A stretch of 64,000 nucleotides of DNA from Atriophallophorus winterbourni (GCA_013407085.1 JACCGJ010013627.1:1-64000), one strand, 5' to 3'; shown: positions 10,518 through 21,441, numbered from the stretch's first letter. The notes: a model not told the origin generated them from the letters alone. Numbers and translations are program-made.

Positions 10518-12290
10518 AGCTGAAACATATTGCATATTTTCTAACGTAATTGATAAACTGAATGCATATCTGTCTAAGAAGTGAAAAATGAATGGTAAAT
10601 ATGAGATGCCAATATTTTCCTTTCCAGATTTAATCCAATTCAACTTCAATTTTAGTAGTAAACCAAATATTCTGTATGCAATTATATTACAGTTGATAAC
10701 CTCGAATCTGTGAGAATAAATGTCAATTTATTTCGTCCGTAGTGTTTACTACAGCGTCAATTGGTAAATGAGCAAGGTGACACTTAACATTTTGTATGGA
10801 AATGTATAGAAATTGGTTTGTTTTAAATCCTATTTTTAGTAATAAACAAAATACAAGTATACCACTCCTTTTTTATAAAGACACTGAATCTGTGAATAAA
10901 AAGGACATCTCATATTCAACATTTTCAGTACGTGAATAGAAGAGGATTCAAAGTATCACTTACTTTTGATCATGAAAAATTTATAGGATATAGAGATTGT
11001 TTTAATTACTACTTTTACTGTAAACTTAAACTAAGATTAGTACTCGTTTATATTTAGGGCTCGGAATGTTATTAGAATTATTGACATTTTCTATGATCCG
11101 TTGTGTATCCTTTAACGTTGATAGAAGAAGAAGAAATGTAACAGATCCTATTTGTGATGAATTTGTATAGATAATACTTAATATTTGGTTATTATTTATA
11201 CTATTCGTTTTTGAGTAGATTTAAATAATACGCCATCTCATGTTCTCTGTTTGTTCTGCAGATTCGATAGAGCAAAAAGCACGATATCATTTCCTATTGT
11301 TTATGCCACTTTATATTATATAACGTATTATAAAACTATTTTATGTAGTAGACCTAGTTAGAGTTCACCAATAGTTTTAGATTGGAAGACATCGAATCTT
11401 TGAGAATACAGGCAATTTTATTTCATCCGTAGTGTTTCCTACTGCGTCAATATATTAATATGCATGGTATCCAATTCAATAATATTATTAAGCAAAATTA
11501 TACAAACTACTGAATGTTCTAAATGTAATTTTCAGTAGTATACGTGATATAGGTATACCACTCGTTTTTGTTGAAAACATTGAAAGTAAGAAGAAGAAAT
11601 GCCATCTCATGTTCACCAATATTTATTATTGCGTGGTTAGAAGACGGCGCAGTGTATCACTTTTATTTGATCATCAAAACTTTAAGGATAAACAAAATGT
11701 TTAAGCTACTTCTTTGTATGGTGAACGTAAAATAGTTTTAGCATTCCTTCATAAGTAGGACTCCGATTCTGGAAAACATTATTGACATGTCGTGTTATCC
11801 GTTGTTTTTCCTACTGCGTTGATAGATGAGGAAGGAATGTATCACTTCATATTGGTCATGGAACTGTATGGAAATACCTGATTTTGAACTACCATTTTTG
11901 GTAATAAAATTAGTTTAAGTATACAAATCTTTTTAAGTGTAAGACTTCGATTGTGAGAATATAAAATGCTACTCATGTTCTCTGTTTGTTTTCCAGTTTC
12001 TATAAAAGAGAAAGCAAGGTGTCGCTTCCTATTGTTTATGCAACTTTAAATATTATAATAGATATTTCAACACCGATTTTAATAGTATACCTAATATTCG
12101 AAATACAATTTTATTATAGTGAAACAACTCGAATCTGTGTTAATAATAGTCGTTTTATCTTGTCGGTCGTGTTTACTACAGTGTCAATGAGTAATTCAAA
12201 GTAAATAAATAAGGTGACAGTAATAAATGTGGTTTGGAAATGTATAGAAATTAGTAAATGTTTCAACTACTTTTTTCAGTTTGCACCTAA
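10518..12290 (+). repeat. Diverged ~185-bp tandem monomer array (copy A)
   Basis: No gene. About nine to ten monomers of 170-190 bp are recognised by a variant of AACTACTATTTTAGTAGTAAAC, then GTATACCACTCGTTTTTGA, an AGACATTGAATCTG-like block, a CATCTCATGTTC-like block, and TGATAGATGAGGA then GTATCACTT. Neighbouring monomers are poorly alike, while the same ordered set recurs at 53240-54950 and 57200-58900. This is the behaviour of a higher-order repeat. Short open frames inside (for example 11986-12204) come from the repeat. Confidence 0.75.
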
Positions 12291-12660
12291 TGGCACTTGC
12301 ATTTGTTTAGTTTGGAACACAATCAGTCAACAATATTGACGAGGCTTAAATCTCAACTATATGGCTCTAGGCACTGCTACGGACGAATATTAATTACGGT
12401 AGAATTCGGCATAATTTTTTTATTGGATGTTGTAACCTAGTTTGCTTTATGCATAATTGTCGCACGTTCCGCGGTGCCATTTGACGTTGATCTATTTCAC
12501 GCTGTGCTGCGTAAACAGCCTGATTGCTCTCGTCTTTGTCTACAAGAATTTACACGTCTAGAATTTCAATTGGCTCTTTAGTGCAAAAACCAATCAGAGG
12601 TGGTGGTTGAAGTGCTATTCATTGATGTTTCCGGTTCTCACTATATTCGATGATCGATTA
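12291..12660 (+). repeat. Penelope-like element tail relic
   Basis: At 12310-12390 the translation GTQSVNNIDEA then ISTIW (with a stop between) is the decayed C-terminus of the PLE protein. The next ~250 bp (TTGGATGTTGTAACC onward, then a block with CAATTGGCT and CCAATCAGAGGTGGTGGTTG) behaves as PLE 3' sequence; it recurs at 38960-39210, 55060-55290 and 59030-59260, and a diverged piece at 44930-45060. Confidence 0.6.
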
Positions 12661-13440
12661 AAAATTAATTAGCATATTCACCCCAATGGGGAAACGTAAC
12701 TTTTGGTGATGATACTAATTTATTTTTGCCGAGAATAGTGTTACAATGAACGATGGCATTGTATAAGCATGTCAATGCAAACAGTCACATATTTCTGTTC
12801 TGTGTCCATTTTATTACTCCTTTACCATACCACATCATATCTGGATGAATTAAACATCTGGATTCCATTTAAATCAATCATTGTGAACCTAATATTCATG
12901 GAGGCATAAAACGCAGTTCTAGAGAAATCCATTTTCACAGTTTGAACCAAATTACACCAACGCGCGCAAGTTTAATGAAACACTTTTTGACTTTGTCACC
13001 ATTTGTAAAAGCTCGACTTGCCAATTCGCTTAACACTTTCGACGGGAGCCAGTTTAAATGAGCTGAGATGTATTTTGTTATTCACATTTTTGGGAGGGAA
13101 ATTCCTCTCACATTTCCGACGCAAATGTTCACTCGCTTTAGACCGGACGTCATAAGAGCACGCGTATCGATCAATAAACTTCACCAACCATTACCTTGTG
13201 AGCGGAGCTCAGTGATGATTGCCACGTGTGCCGAATTTGTCAGCAGTAGGAAAGTCAGAAAGCATGACACGTTAACTGCTTTATTGGAGATGATAAAGTT
13301 GACATGAATTGTGACGTTATCATGACTGCCGATGTTTTAACAACTATCAATTATGATAAATTGCTAGGAATTCTCTATATTGGCCATTTATGCAGAGCTG
13401 AAACTGAAAACTATACAAAGGCGATCGCGAGCACACAGAC
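12661..13440. other. Unassigned part of the tandem unit
   Basis: I see no gene, RNA or recognised element in this ~780 bp. It occurs again at 55295-56095 and 59260-60000 with few differences apart from a ~50-bp deletion in the last copy near 59390. Open frames at 12996-13187 (-) and 13068-13307 (+) are not kept as frames between the copies and carry no motif. Confidence 0.6.
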
Positions 13441-13680
13441 TGAGATTAATATGTGAAAGATGAGTTTGGACTGTTACTCATTCAACATACTTCGAAAACG
13501 CAGAAAAGCCGGCAATCAAATAATCGATTACCGTTTACCAGATTATCATGTTTGATCTTTCAATTATTGATCACGTGTGTTCGTGCCGTGTTTTGACCAA
13601 AACTTAAATGAATTCAATTATTGCTGCATGCAATACAGCAAATGCTAGCTAAAACAGAGTTGAAAATTTCAGATTGACTT
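13441..13680. repeat. Recurring CACGTG box region
   Basis: A ~150-bp stretch, from the CTGTTACTCATTCAAC-like block through GATTACCGTTTACCAGATTATCATG to TTGATCACGTGTGTTCGTGCC and TTTGACCAAAA. It is one of nine copies in the window and is the best-kept part of its family. It contains the palindrome CACGTG. See also the related finding. Confidence 0.7.
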
Positions 13681-13689
13681 TTGTCAACG

Positions 13690-14710
13690 AATCAAGATTC
13701 AGGAATTTTTAGTAAAAATGTTAACAACACAAATAGTAGTTAATATAGTTTGTATATTTTATAAAGTTTCGATAAAGTTTTAATGTAAGTGATATCTTAA
13801 ATACTCATATATCCACGCGGTTAAATTAGTTGAAAATGAGATGTTATCTATTCGTCTTACATTTGATGTGATTACCCAAAAACAAGTGGTAGACTTAAAC
13901 TGCGATTACTAATAAAAATATTAGTTGAAATGCCTAGTATATTCTATTCATTCTCATAAAAAATTAAAATTGATACGTTGCTTAGTTATCTATTAACGCT
14001 GAAAGGAACACAACTGGAATATAAAGTTACTTTTATTTTCACGGATGCAATGTCTTCAGTTTTATATATTTTTGCTCAGCGTATACTTGGTTTAGTACTA
14101 AAATAGTAATTCAATTATATACCTTAGATCTTTACATTTCCATAAACAATAGGGAGAAATGCATGGTTCTTCTTTTATCAAACCATTAGAACAAACAGTT
14201 AAAATTAGATGGCATGTTATCTCCCCGCATTCAAAGTCTTTTACTCTAAAACGAAAAGCATACCTAATCTAAGTTTATTATTAAAAATGGTAATAAAAAC
14301 ATGAAGCATTTTTCATACACTTGCATAACCAATATGAAGTGATACCGTTCATATTCACCAATCAAGGCAGTAGGACAATAAACGGATAGCATGATATGGC
14401 AATAATATTTTCCAGAGCAGCGATAATTTTTCTACGTTTGCACTACAAAGCATTGGCTAAAACATTACGTAGAAAATATAAAGTTGTGATAAATAATATA
14501 AACATCTGTAGCTGAAACATATGGCATATTTTATAACGTAATTGATACCCTGAATTCACAGCTATCCAAGCAGTGAAACAAGAATGGTAAATATAGGGTG
14601 TCAATTTTGCTTCCCTGATTCAATGTCTCTACCCAAAAACGTGTGCAATAATTATACTGCATTTACTACTACTAAAAATAGTAGTTGAAAGAAACGGCTT
14701 TTTCTATACA
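13690..14710 (-). repeat. Diverged ~185-bp monomers, reverse orientation
   Basis: No gene. Reverse-oriented monomers with the ACTAATAAAAATATTAGTTG and TTTAGTACTAAAATAGTAAT palindromic blocks. Near-identical copies lie at 56385-57130 and 60290-61200. The tandem-unit junction falls inside this array (at about 14510 here). Confidence 0.7.
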
Positions 14711-14724
14711 TTTGCACACAAAAA

Positions 14725-15150
14725 ATGAAAGTGATACCTTGCGTTGCACTTTCCCATTACATACATCAAGCAAGTTTCTTCGTGGATGTCCTTCAGTCGA
14801 CACAATTCTATAGATCAGAATTGTACAACATTCGACGTTCATATGGCATTTCGCATGCTATTCTTCCACTAATCCATACGCCGAGGTTCTTTTTGTCCAT
14901 TCCAGAATTTCCGATCAAATGTTGTAGGAGAATGGGACATTTTTACCTATTTGCAAAATTTTGCACATTTTGAAGTTGAATGGAAGCTTGTTTCGTTATG
15001 ACCAAGTGATAAATATAAGCAAATCGCTTTGTTAGCGCAAACATTTCACTCTGACGAGATTCGCCTCCAAAGATTTGCATGATTCGCAATGAGAACCATT
15101 TTGGCTGTGACCAGTTTCTGAAAGTCGTTGATGTAGACCAAAAAGAGAAA
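14725..15150 (-). pseudogene. LINE reverse transcriptase relic, internally deleted
   Basis: On the minus strand the sequence is a collapsed CR1-type ORF2. Its right end reads LFLVYIND-like residues (RT region after motif B) with a decayed motif-C area, then jumps to TSFHSTSKCAK-like residues, and then to the C-terminal region that matches the full-length copy at 6240-6320 (IVSTEGHP...LLDVCEGK there). The large gaps show internal deletion. The apparent 82-codon plus-strand frame 14725-14973 is antisense to this relic. A near-identical copy is at 61226-61660 and a diverged one, in the other orientation, at 27017-27440. Confidence 0.65.
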
Positions 15151-16200
15151 CGCATTAACACACGAAAAGTGAACTTGCGATGTCATTTATTCTTCCATGA
15201 TTCAATGAATAACTAAAACGATTGGTATACTTGAATATTTTTTACTACTAAAATAGTAGTTGAAACAATTGATGTTTTCTATACATTTGCATAACCAATT
15301 GCCGGGCAGCCTTTTTTGACCGGCATTGACGAATTGCATAGTTTTCAAATGCGGCTGACGTTGTCCATCATACCCTACTTCTTAGGAAGTTGTCGCGTGA
15401 ACCTCTCATATGCAATCGCCCTAAAACCAGGCATATTACGCTTTCGCAAATGTAGTCGTCGGTATTTTCGACACTCTTGTGTTGTGCCGCAGGGGTGTGC
15501 TCTGTATATCATTCGAAAGCTCGTGATAAGAAATCATCCTTAACGCAATTAGCACCTCCACAATATTTCAACGAAATAAATAAGAGCAAGCAGATAAGAA
15601 ACTGTTGAGAGCGAGAAGCGTATATTATGTGCAAATGTGCCCAGCCCGATCGATCACATAAATAAATTTGCCTTTATACACCTAGCCGAAACAAAAAATT
15701 TGGATTATCGATCAAATAAATTAGCATTTACACCATAATACAAAAATGCAACGTTTGATGGTGCTACGAATCTATTTTGTGTATAATGGTGTTAAAATCC
15801 ATAATGTGTTTTATAAGAAGGTCAATAAAAGCAAGAATAGTGATGATCGAATATCACTACTACTGGCCAACTGGGGCTTAACGGTTGCGCCAATGCTCAT
15901 GTAAAACCATTTGAATCTGTAACTTGAATCACAATGAATCACTTTAAAATGTATACTCTGGACGATGTGAGGCCCTTATTTTGGCGCATCGGTGTCGTCC
16001 AATTGTCCGGTTGCGTAAAACTCGGAGAAGGTTTGTTATTGACCTATATATGGCACAAGTTGAGTGTGATGTTTAGTGAACAGTGCAATATTATGCCATG
16101 CTTAAATAAATTTCTGATTCGTGACTCTTTTTTTAAATCAAGCTTTCCAATACATTAGAATGAAATTAAGAAATGATTGTGCTCAACATCGAACATTAAA
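15151..16200. other. Unassigned repeat DNA between LINE relic and PLE-type repeat
   Basis: No gene is supported. About 15190-15300 is a fragment of the ~185-bp family. The rest is repeated at 61665-62690 and, inverted and diverged, at 26221-27016. Frames 15316-15543 and 15934-16158 have counterparts at 61761 and 62407, but with length changes and frame breaks that fit non-coding drift. Confidence 0.6.
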
Positions 16201-17330
16201 CAAGTATATATGTCACGTTTTATTTGTTAAATGGCTCGGCTAACATCGATGTTGGCCAAGCGAATGAGAGTTCACCAACTGATCGTCTCTGGTCACACGA
16301 GTTCGGTCTCATGATCTTCCAATCAAGTCTGTGGGACGAGTTGAGTGGAACAGTGTGAACGGCTGAGAATGCAGTCACACGTTTTTATTGATCGGCCTGT
16401 GTTAATCAGATTGGCTACAATCGAGCTCTTCGCCCGACCTAGTACATAGTGAGAACACGAAACATAATTACACACTCCAACCACCATTTACGGCATCAAT
16501 TTACCTTGACCGAATTTCCGTTACGCTGGGTCAAGAGGCAAATAGATCCAGTATTTGTCAAACTGGCTTTAAACTGTTGTGGCTTCCATTATCTGTTGAG
16601 TGTAAAATCCAATTAGAATTGCTAGCCGTAGTGTTACTTAATGGCGTCCACACGTTCGGACGATCACAATTGGGCTGAGGAACCTCCTGTGTTAGAAGAG
16701 AAAAGCTACCCTAAACGTCACCGATCACTTTTAAAATTTACGTTGCATGACAATGGCTGATCGATCGATCCAAAATATTTTCAAATACATATTAAAAATA
16801 TACACCTTATATAACAGCCGCTGCTCAGCCAACATTTGTTGTTTTCAGTCATTCGTTTTTCCCGCAGCGATACATAATTCATTTGCATTTGCGATTTTGA
16901 TGTGCATTAAAATCCGCATTTTTAATCATAAGGATTCATAACAATCAGCCTATGATCTGGAAGGATTTTTGCTACTTTTTGCAAGTAATTGTAATTATTT
17001 TTCTATTTTCTTTTTTTATTTCTATCAAATCTGATGTGCAATTAGAGATGATTATCAAACGACTGTTACTCTTTCAACTAATTTCGAAACGTTGAAAATT
17101 TGCAATCAAATGATCGATTACCGTTTACCAGATTATCACGGTTGATCATTCAATTATTGATCACGTGTGTTTATGCCGCGTGTTTTGACCAAAAATCACG
17201 TGACTACAATTATTCGTTGCGTGAAATACGGTCATACAATGAAACGGAGTTATCAAATACACTTATACTTTTGGTATGAAAATCTCATTGCTGTACAACA
17301 GCAAATGATATTCGTATAAAGATATGAAAG
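16201..17330. repeat. PLE-terminal-type repeat with hammerhead relic
   Basis: No gene. Homologue of 3890-4960. At about 16675-16730 the order GGGCTGAGGA, a weak hairpin with TGTGTTAGAA, AGAAAAG, then GTCACCGATC follows the layout of a hammerhead ribozyme (CTGANGA core, stem II, GAAA, cleavage triplet GTC), but stem II and stem III no longer pair well. The CACGTG box lies at about 17080-17215. Confidence 0.65.
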
Positions 17331-17562
17331 ATAAAATTGAGGCCTTGGAAAGATTGGCCTTTTTAGATAAAAAAAATGCATTGTATTGTCACGATATGAC
17401 AAAACAGCTTTGATAGGATAAATATCGCGTGAAGTTGCTCATATGCTTGCATTTTTCTCGCGCACAAATTCGCAACGTATTCTTATCACTTAAGTTATAT
17501 AAACTGGTCAGTGAGTGCATTTGCAATGCAAAAGTGCATCTAGTTTGTATTTAAACATTTAT
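17331..17562. other. Right flank of duplication copy A
   Basis: No gene. The sequence is still matched by copy B up to at least 17500; copy B runs into the window end at 64000, so the right end of the duplication is not visible. Confidence 0.6.
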
Positions 17563-18801
17563 TCATTCGTTTTCGATGAAGAAAAGAAGAAGCGATGGCA
17601 CTTTCAGCGAGAATGTGGCATATTCAATGGCAATGTTATTGCGAATGGTATGTCTAGATCGGAGGCGAAATAAACGCCTAAAATAATGAAATGTTGAGCT
17701 CAGTAATTTGTAAATGTGTATTGATTTGAAGCAAGAACGTTCATTGATCTTAATAAAAGAATTCTTGTTACCAACCAGTGGTTTCAAAAGCTGGGCAATG
17801 TGCTTAACCAATTCGTGTGTTGGGGATCTGATGCCGTCTACAATGGACCTCAAGGGGACGCCGGCCCTATGTATCTTCGGAAGACCATAAAACCTGGGAG
17901 TCTGAGCAGATTTTGGGTACAGCATGAACCATAATCTTTGACCGAAATTTTCCCTAATTCCTCACAGGTATCTAGAAACAACCCTCTCTCTGTTAACAAT
18001 AATGGCCGTAGCACTACGGTTGGTAATAACCTGATACGGACCTTCAGCATGGTGTGACTCTGCCTTAACTTTATATTTACTTTTAGAAAGGATCACGGTT
18101 TCCTTGCCTTTATCTGCATCAGTAATCACCATTTCCTATTCTTTTCGCAATTTAAGGAGTACTTGTTGTTCATGTTGCGTAACGTTCATCCTTTCTGGTT
18201 GTTGTTTTTCGATAATACTACATATACCGTTTTGCAGTGCATCTGCCTGATTTTCAGGTAGCTGGTTGAGGTCGGAATCTACGCATGGAATAACATCCTC
18301 AGCTTTTAAGAATTTTGTACTCAACTAGAAGTTTAAGACTTTTCCAACAATCTTTGTTCGGTTTGCGATAGCGGCCTATCTGACAAAACTAAATAATTTA
18401 AAATATTGTCGAGCACTGTCATCAAAAGAACTAGCTGAGGTACATTTATCTTGTGAAGTTTATAATGTGCTGAACTGACGTACTTGTCTTTCTTTTATGT
18501 GTTCGGTCTGTGTGGCCAAGACCTCAGCGTGTTTACCACAAATTTTGCAGAAATCCACTCCAGATAACACATTTCGCAATTCGGACTTCAAACTGGAGGC
18601 TTTCGATCGCGCTTTTCTCAGGCTTTCCTCGTTCCTGTGGATCATTTGTTTTAAGAAAACTTCGACAGCCTTCCGAGAATTGCGAGAATTATCTAGAGAT
18701 TTTACCACCAAGTAACTTGGTATGGTCCTATTCTGTAAGGCGTCCCAAGTTTCAGATGCGATGATTATAGCGTTTCGCTTCGGTTTCGGCTGTTCGTACA
18801 A
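17563..18801 (-). pseudogene. Penelope-like element, N-terminal and early RT region, broken
   Basis: Minus-strand frames run 18801-18460, 18324-18136, 18050-17850 and 17925-17563 and together give the 5' half of a PLE protein. The first has a helical basic segment and the cysteine motif VDFCKICGKHAE. Later residues include VITDADKGKETVI-like sequence and the family hallmark PRFYGLPKIHRAGVPLRSIV, followed by a LVKHIAQLLKPLVG motif, all in the fingers of the PLE reverse transcriptase. Homology fades after NSFIK (about 17750), before the catalytic motifs. Several frameshifts and stops separate the pieces. The 3' half is not adjacent: the next sequence to the left is the edge of duplication copy A. 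Confidence 0.75.
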
Positions 18802-18935
18802 ACTCGCTGGGGATTTGCGAACTCGAGGCTCATGGGAGCGTTGAGCCTTGCTATAACAGATTCATTGCAAACTTTTCTTTTGACGATCGCTAATCGCGTT
18901 CACTGGGACAGTCATTTTGTGGGACACCGTTGTGA

Positions 18936-20075
18936 TTGTTTGTTTGTCTATATAAGATAAGCGTGTGCATCATTATTCGTCTTGCGTCTTTGACCAACCG
19001 GATTCTCTTGTATTGCGAAATTCGTGGACCACTTCTTTTCCTGATGTATGTCAACGACTTACCTAAACTTGTTCGCTGTAAAATCTTGTTATTTGCGGAT
19101 GACATCAAGCTGTGGACACAAGTACGTGCAACTCAGTATTGCATAAGCTTCAGCTGGAACTCGATGCCTTACAAGACTGGTCAGTTAGAAATGAACTACC
19201 TTCCAATGTCAGAAAATGCAAGGTATTGACTGTTGGAAGACAATTCGAGTACTCCTACACCCTTGGTTCCCATATTCTTGAAAGCACTGACAAGGATAAA
19301 GACTTGGGTGAGTGGGTGAGCAGCACTTTGAAACAGTCACATAACGTCACAGCTGTCTATGAAAAGACGTCACGAGTACAGCTACTGCTAAAACGCGTGT
19401 TCGGGAGTTTCACTAAGCAAACCGTTCATCGAATAATTAATACGTACTTGAGGCCAACCATGGAGTATGCGGTTCAGGCTTGTTCACCCTGGCTACAGAA
19501 GGACATCAGCCTCTCGCAGAGAATATATCATCGGACCACCAAGCTCGTACGCGGTTTGAAGCACAAACAATACGGAGATCGTATTGCGAGTCCCAATCTA
19601 TTCGACTTTCGCTACCGCCGTCTTAGAGGTGATTTGATACTTATGTTCAATATACTGCATACCCCCAACCATCCCCTAAATCAACTATTCACGCGACTAC
19701 CACCCAGAACCAGCCGGAGTCACGACTATACAGTACATATTCCCGACTCGAGACTAAACTGTCGAAGGTACTTTTATTCAGTACGTGTATGCTTTACCTG
19801 GAACTACCTACCTTGTAATGTTGCACATTCACACAACGTGGATATATTCAAATCGAATTTGGACAATTTCATGTTGACCAATCCAAACTTTGAACCTACA
19901 TATTTTACACCATAAAAGCTTTGAACTTTGAAACCAGTTTCTGTCCAATGGATTTTTACTTGATTCCTGAACTGCTCAGTAAGCAAACAAATCCCGTTTT
20001 CCTACCCATGTTATTCGTAATTCCATATTATTATGTGGTTTTTGTCAAGCTATATGCTTTTAAGACCATTAAAAT
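18936..20075 (+). pseudogene. CR1-clade LINE, 3' half of ORF2 and 3' end
   Basis: A 5'-truncated CR1 LINE. Its first recognisable residues are RGPLLFLMYVNDLPKL and LLFADDIKLW (motif C FADD at about 19093) in the frame of 18936-19229; a frameshift near 19120 passes reading to 19112-19915, which is open to the normal stop. That part holds the thumb, KDLGEWVSSTLK, YLRPTMEYAVQACSPWLQK, YHRTTKLVRGL and the C-terminal FTWNYLPCNVAHS. The 3' UTR of about 150 bp ends in ATTGA-type repeats near 20071-20089, into which the neighbouring PLE is inserted. The endonuclease and RT motif A are missing. Confidence 0.82.
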
Positions 20076-20130
20076 TGAATTGAATTAAAGTATTTGAATA
20101 TATATTCGAGACTGATCGGTAGTCCATAAT

Positions 20131-20450
20131 CATGAAATCAGAGTTTGCAATGAATCTGTTATAGTAAGTTTTTGGTAACGTTTCGCTTCTGAACACAGAA
20201 GCTTCGTCAGACCGAAAGTGTCGGTACGAACAGTGTTCAGGTATAAATGGCATTCTCTTGACCAATCCTGAGTTCACTAAGCTACACAGGGGAGATCAAG
20301 ATAATTGATCAAGATAATTGATCACACCTAATTGCTGTGATCATCCCTAATTGTTTATTAATTGTTCAGGTCAGCGCATGCCGACACACTGCTTACGTAA
20401 TCATGTGCGTATTAGGTGTGATGTTCGTTAATCCTAATCCGCCGCAAAAT
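20131..20450 (-). repeat. Left inverted arm of PLE
   Basis: The arm matches the reverse complement of 21108-21427 over about 320 bp with scattered differences. It carries, on the minus strand, the same hammerhead core as the right arm, but the base pairs of stem I are weakened here (ACAGA in place of ACCGA). A duplicated GATCAAGATAATT unit lies at about 20296-20322. Confidence 0.85.
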
Positions 20451-21145
20451 CGCTATTTTACAAGGTTGACCGCCTCTGCAGCGATGATGCAGATAAAAGA
20501 CGAGCTCATGAAGAAGTCAGTCGCCGACTTGCAAACCATGGGTACCCCAAGAGCTTAATTAAACGCCAATTGAACCGAGTTAAATATCCGCAACCGAAGA
20601 CGGAAAAGGTTTGGCGAGCTTCGGTATCTCTACCATATGTCAAAAGCCCCTCCGGATGAATAAGTCGACTCTTGAATAGCGCAGGTATTAGAGTAACATA
20701 TAAGGCAGGTAGAACTCTCCGCTCCGTATTAATGCATCTCAAAGATAAGACTCCTTTAGGTTGTGCGACGAACTGCATCTACCAAATCAACTGCAAGGGT
20801 TGCACGGGTGTTTACATTGGGCAAACTTCTAGAGAACTCTGCACTAGGTTAAACGAACACAGGAAACGAGTGGGAAAGCGACCCCGCAATCCCAGTGAAT
20901 ATCAATCACTGATTCGGGATTCGGCCCTAGCAGAACACGTGCTAGACACTGGACACAGCGTTGATCTTGATAACGTGAAAGTGATAAGACGGGGTGTGAA
21001 ATCTTATAGGGAAAGACTTCACGCCGAGGCTGTTGAAATAACAAAGGCTGGGGCAAATGCGGTGAACAAGGTGGATGGGGCGGATATCTCAACAATCTGG
21101 CGTTCGGTTTTGCAGCGGATTAGGATTAACGAACATCACACCTAA
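20451..21145 (+). pseudogene. PLE protein C-terminus: RT thumb end plus GIY-YIG endonuclease
   Basis: PLE proteins join a telomerase-like RT to a GIY-YIG endonuclease that nicks DNA for priming. Here the end of the RT (KRQLNRVKYPQPKTEKVW region, about 20560-20620) is out of frame with the start, and an in-frame TGA lies at about 20659. The frame 20672-21145 is open and holds the whole endonuclease: linker cysteines CIYQINCKGC, the catalytic GVYIGQTSRELCTRLNEH (GIY-YIG strands, R and H), then DTGHSVDLDN and the C-terminal ISTIW. The stop falls inside the right arm, so the last residues are encoded by arm sequence. Upstream residues around 20462-20558 are also PLE-like. Confidence 0.85.
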
Positions 21146-21427
21146 TACGCACATGATTACGTAAGCAGTGTGTCGGCATACGCTGACCTGAACAATTAAT
21201 AAACATTTAGGGATGAACATAGCAATTAGGAGTTGTGATCAATTATCTTGATCAATTATCTTGATCTCCCCTGTGTAGCTTAGTGAACTCAGGATTGGTC
21301 AAGAGAATGCCATTTATACCTGAACACTGTTCGTACCGACACTTTCGGTCTGACGAAGCTTCTGTGTTCAGAAGCGAAACGTTACCCAAAACTTACTATA
21401 ACCGATTCATTGCAAACTCTATTTTCA
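21108..21427 (+). repeat. Right inverted arm of PLE (3' UTR)
   Basis: This arm covers the last codons and the 3' UTR of the PLE. It is the reverse complement of 20131-20450. It contains the GATCAATTATCTT duplication (about 21238-21264) and the hammerhead-type core at 21345-21405. Confidence 0.85.
21345..21405 (+). ncRNA. Hammerhead-type ribozyme core in PLE terminal repeat
   Basis: The conserved core is complete: CTGACGA (21350-21356), a 7-bp stem II (GCTTCTG 21358-21364 with CAGAAGC 21369-21375, loop TGTT), then GAAAC (21376-21380). Stem I can form between TCGGT (21345-21349) and ACCGA (21401-21405), which places the cleavage triplet ATA just before 21401. Stem III between these is weak beyond its closing A-U pair. 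Hammerheads with very short stem III are known in PLEs, where they may act as dimers. An alternative upstream hairpin ACCGA/TCGGT (21335-21349) competes for the same strand. Activity cannot be judged from sequence. Confidence 0.65.
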
Positions 21428-21441
21428 TGAATTGAATTAAA

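Larger units (their letters stand above)
20090..21427 (+). mobile_element. Penelope-like element with inverted terminal arms
   Basis: A 1.34-kb PLE copy inserted into the repetitive 3' tail of the preceding LINE. The 14-bp sequence TGAATTGAATTAAA stands on both sides (20076-20089 and 21428-21441) and is the likely target duplication, although the tail is itself repetitive. Inside are a 41-bp left extension, a left arm (20131-20450), the C-terminal part of the PLE protein on the plus strand, and a right arm (21108-21427) that is the reverse complement of the left. Complex arrangements with inverted 5' copies are known for PLEs. The RT catalytic region is missing, so the copy is 5'-truncated. 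Confidence 0.82.

Noticed and set aside
11986..12204. 72-codon frame kept at 58601-58819
   Set aside because: It lies in the ~185-bp monomer array and is broken in the third copy near 54675.
14725..14973. 82-codon plus-strand frame, identical in the copy at 61226-61474
   Set aside because: It is antisense to a decayed LINE ORF2, and identity between the copies follows from the recent DNA duplication, not from selection.
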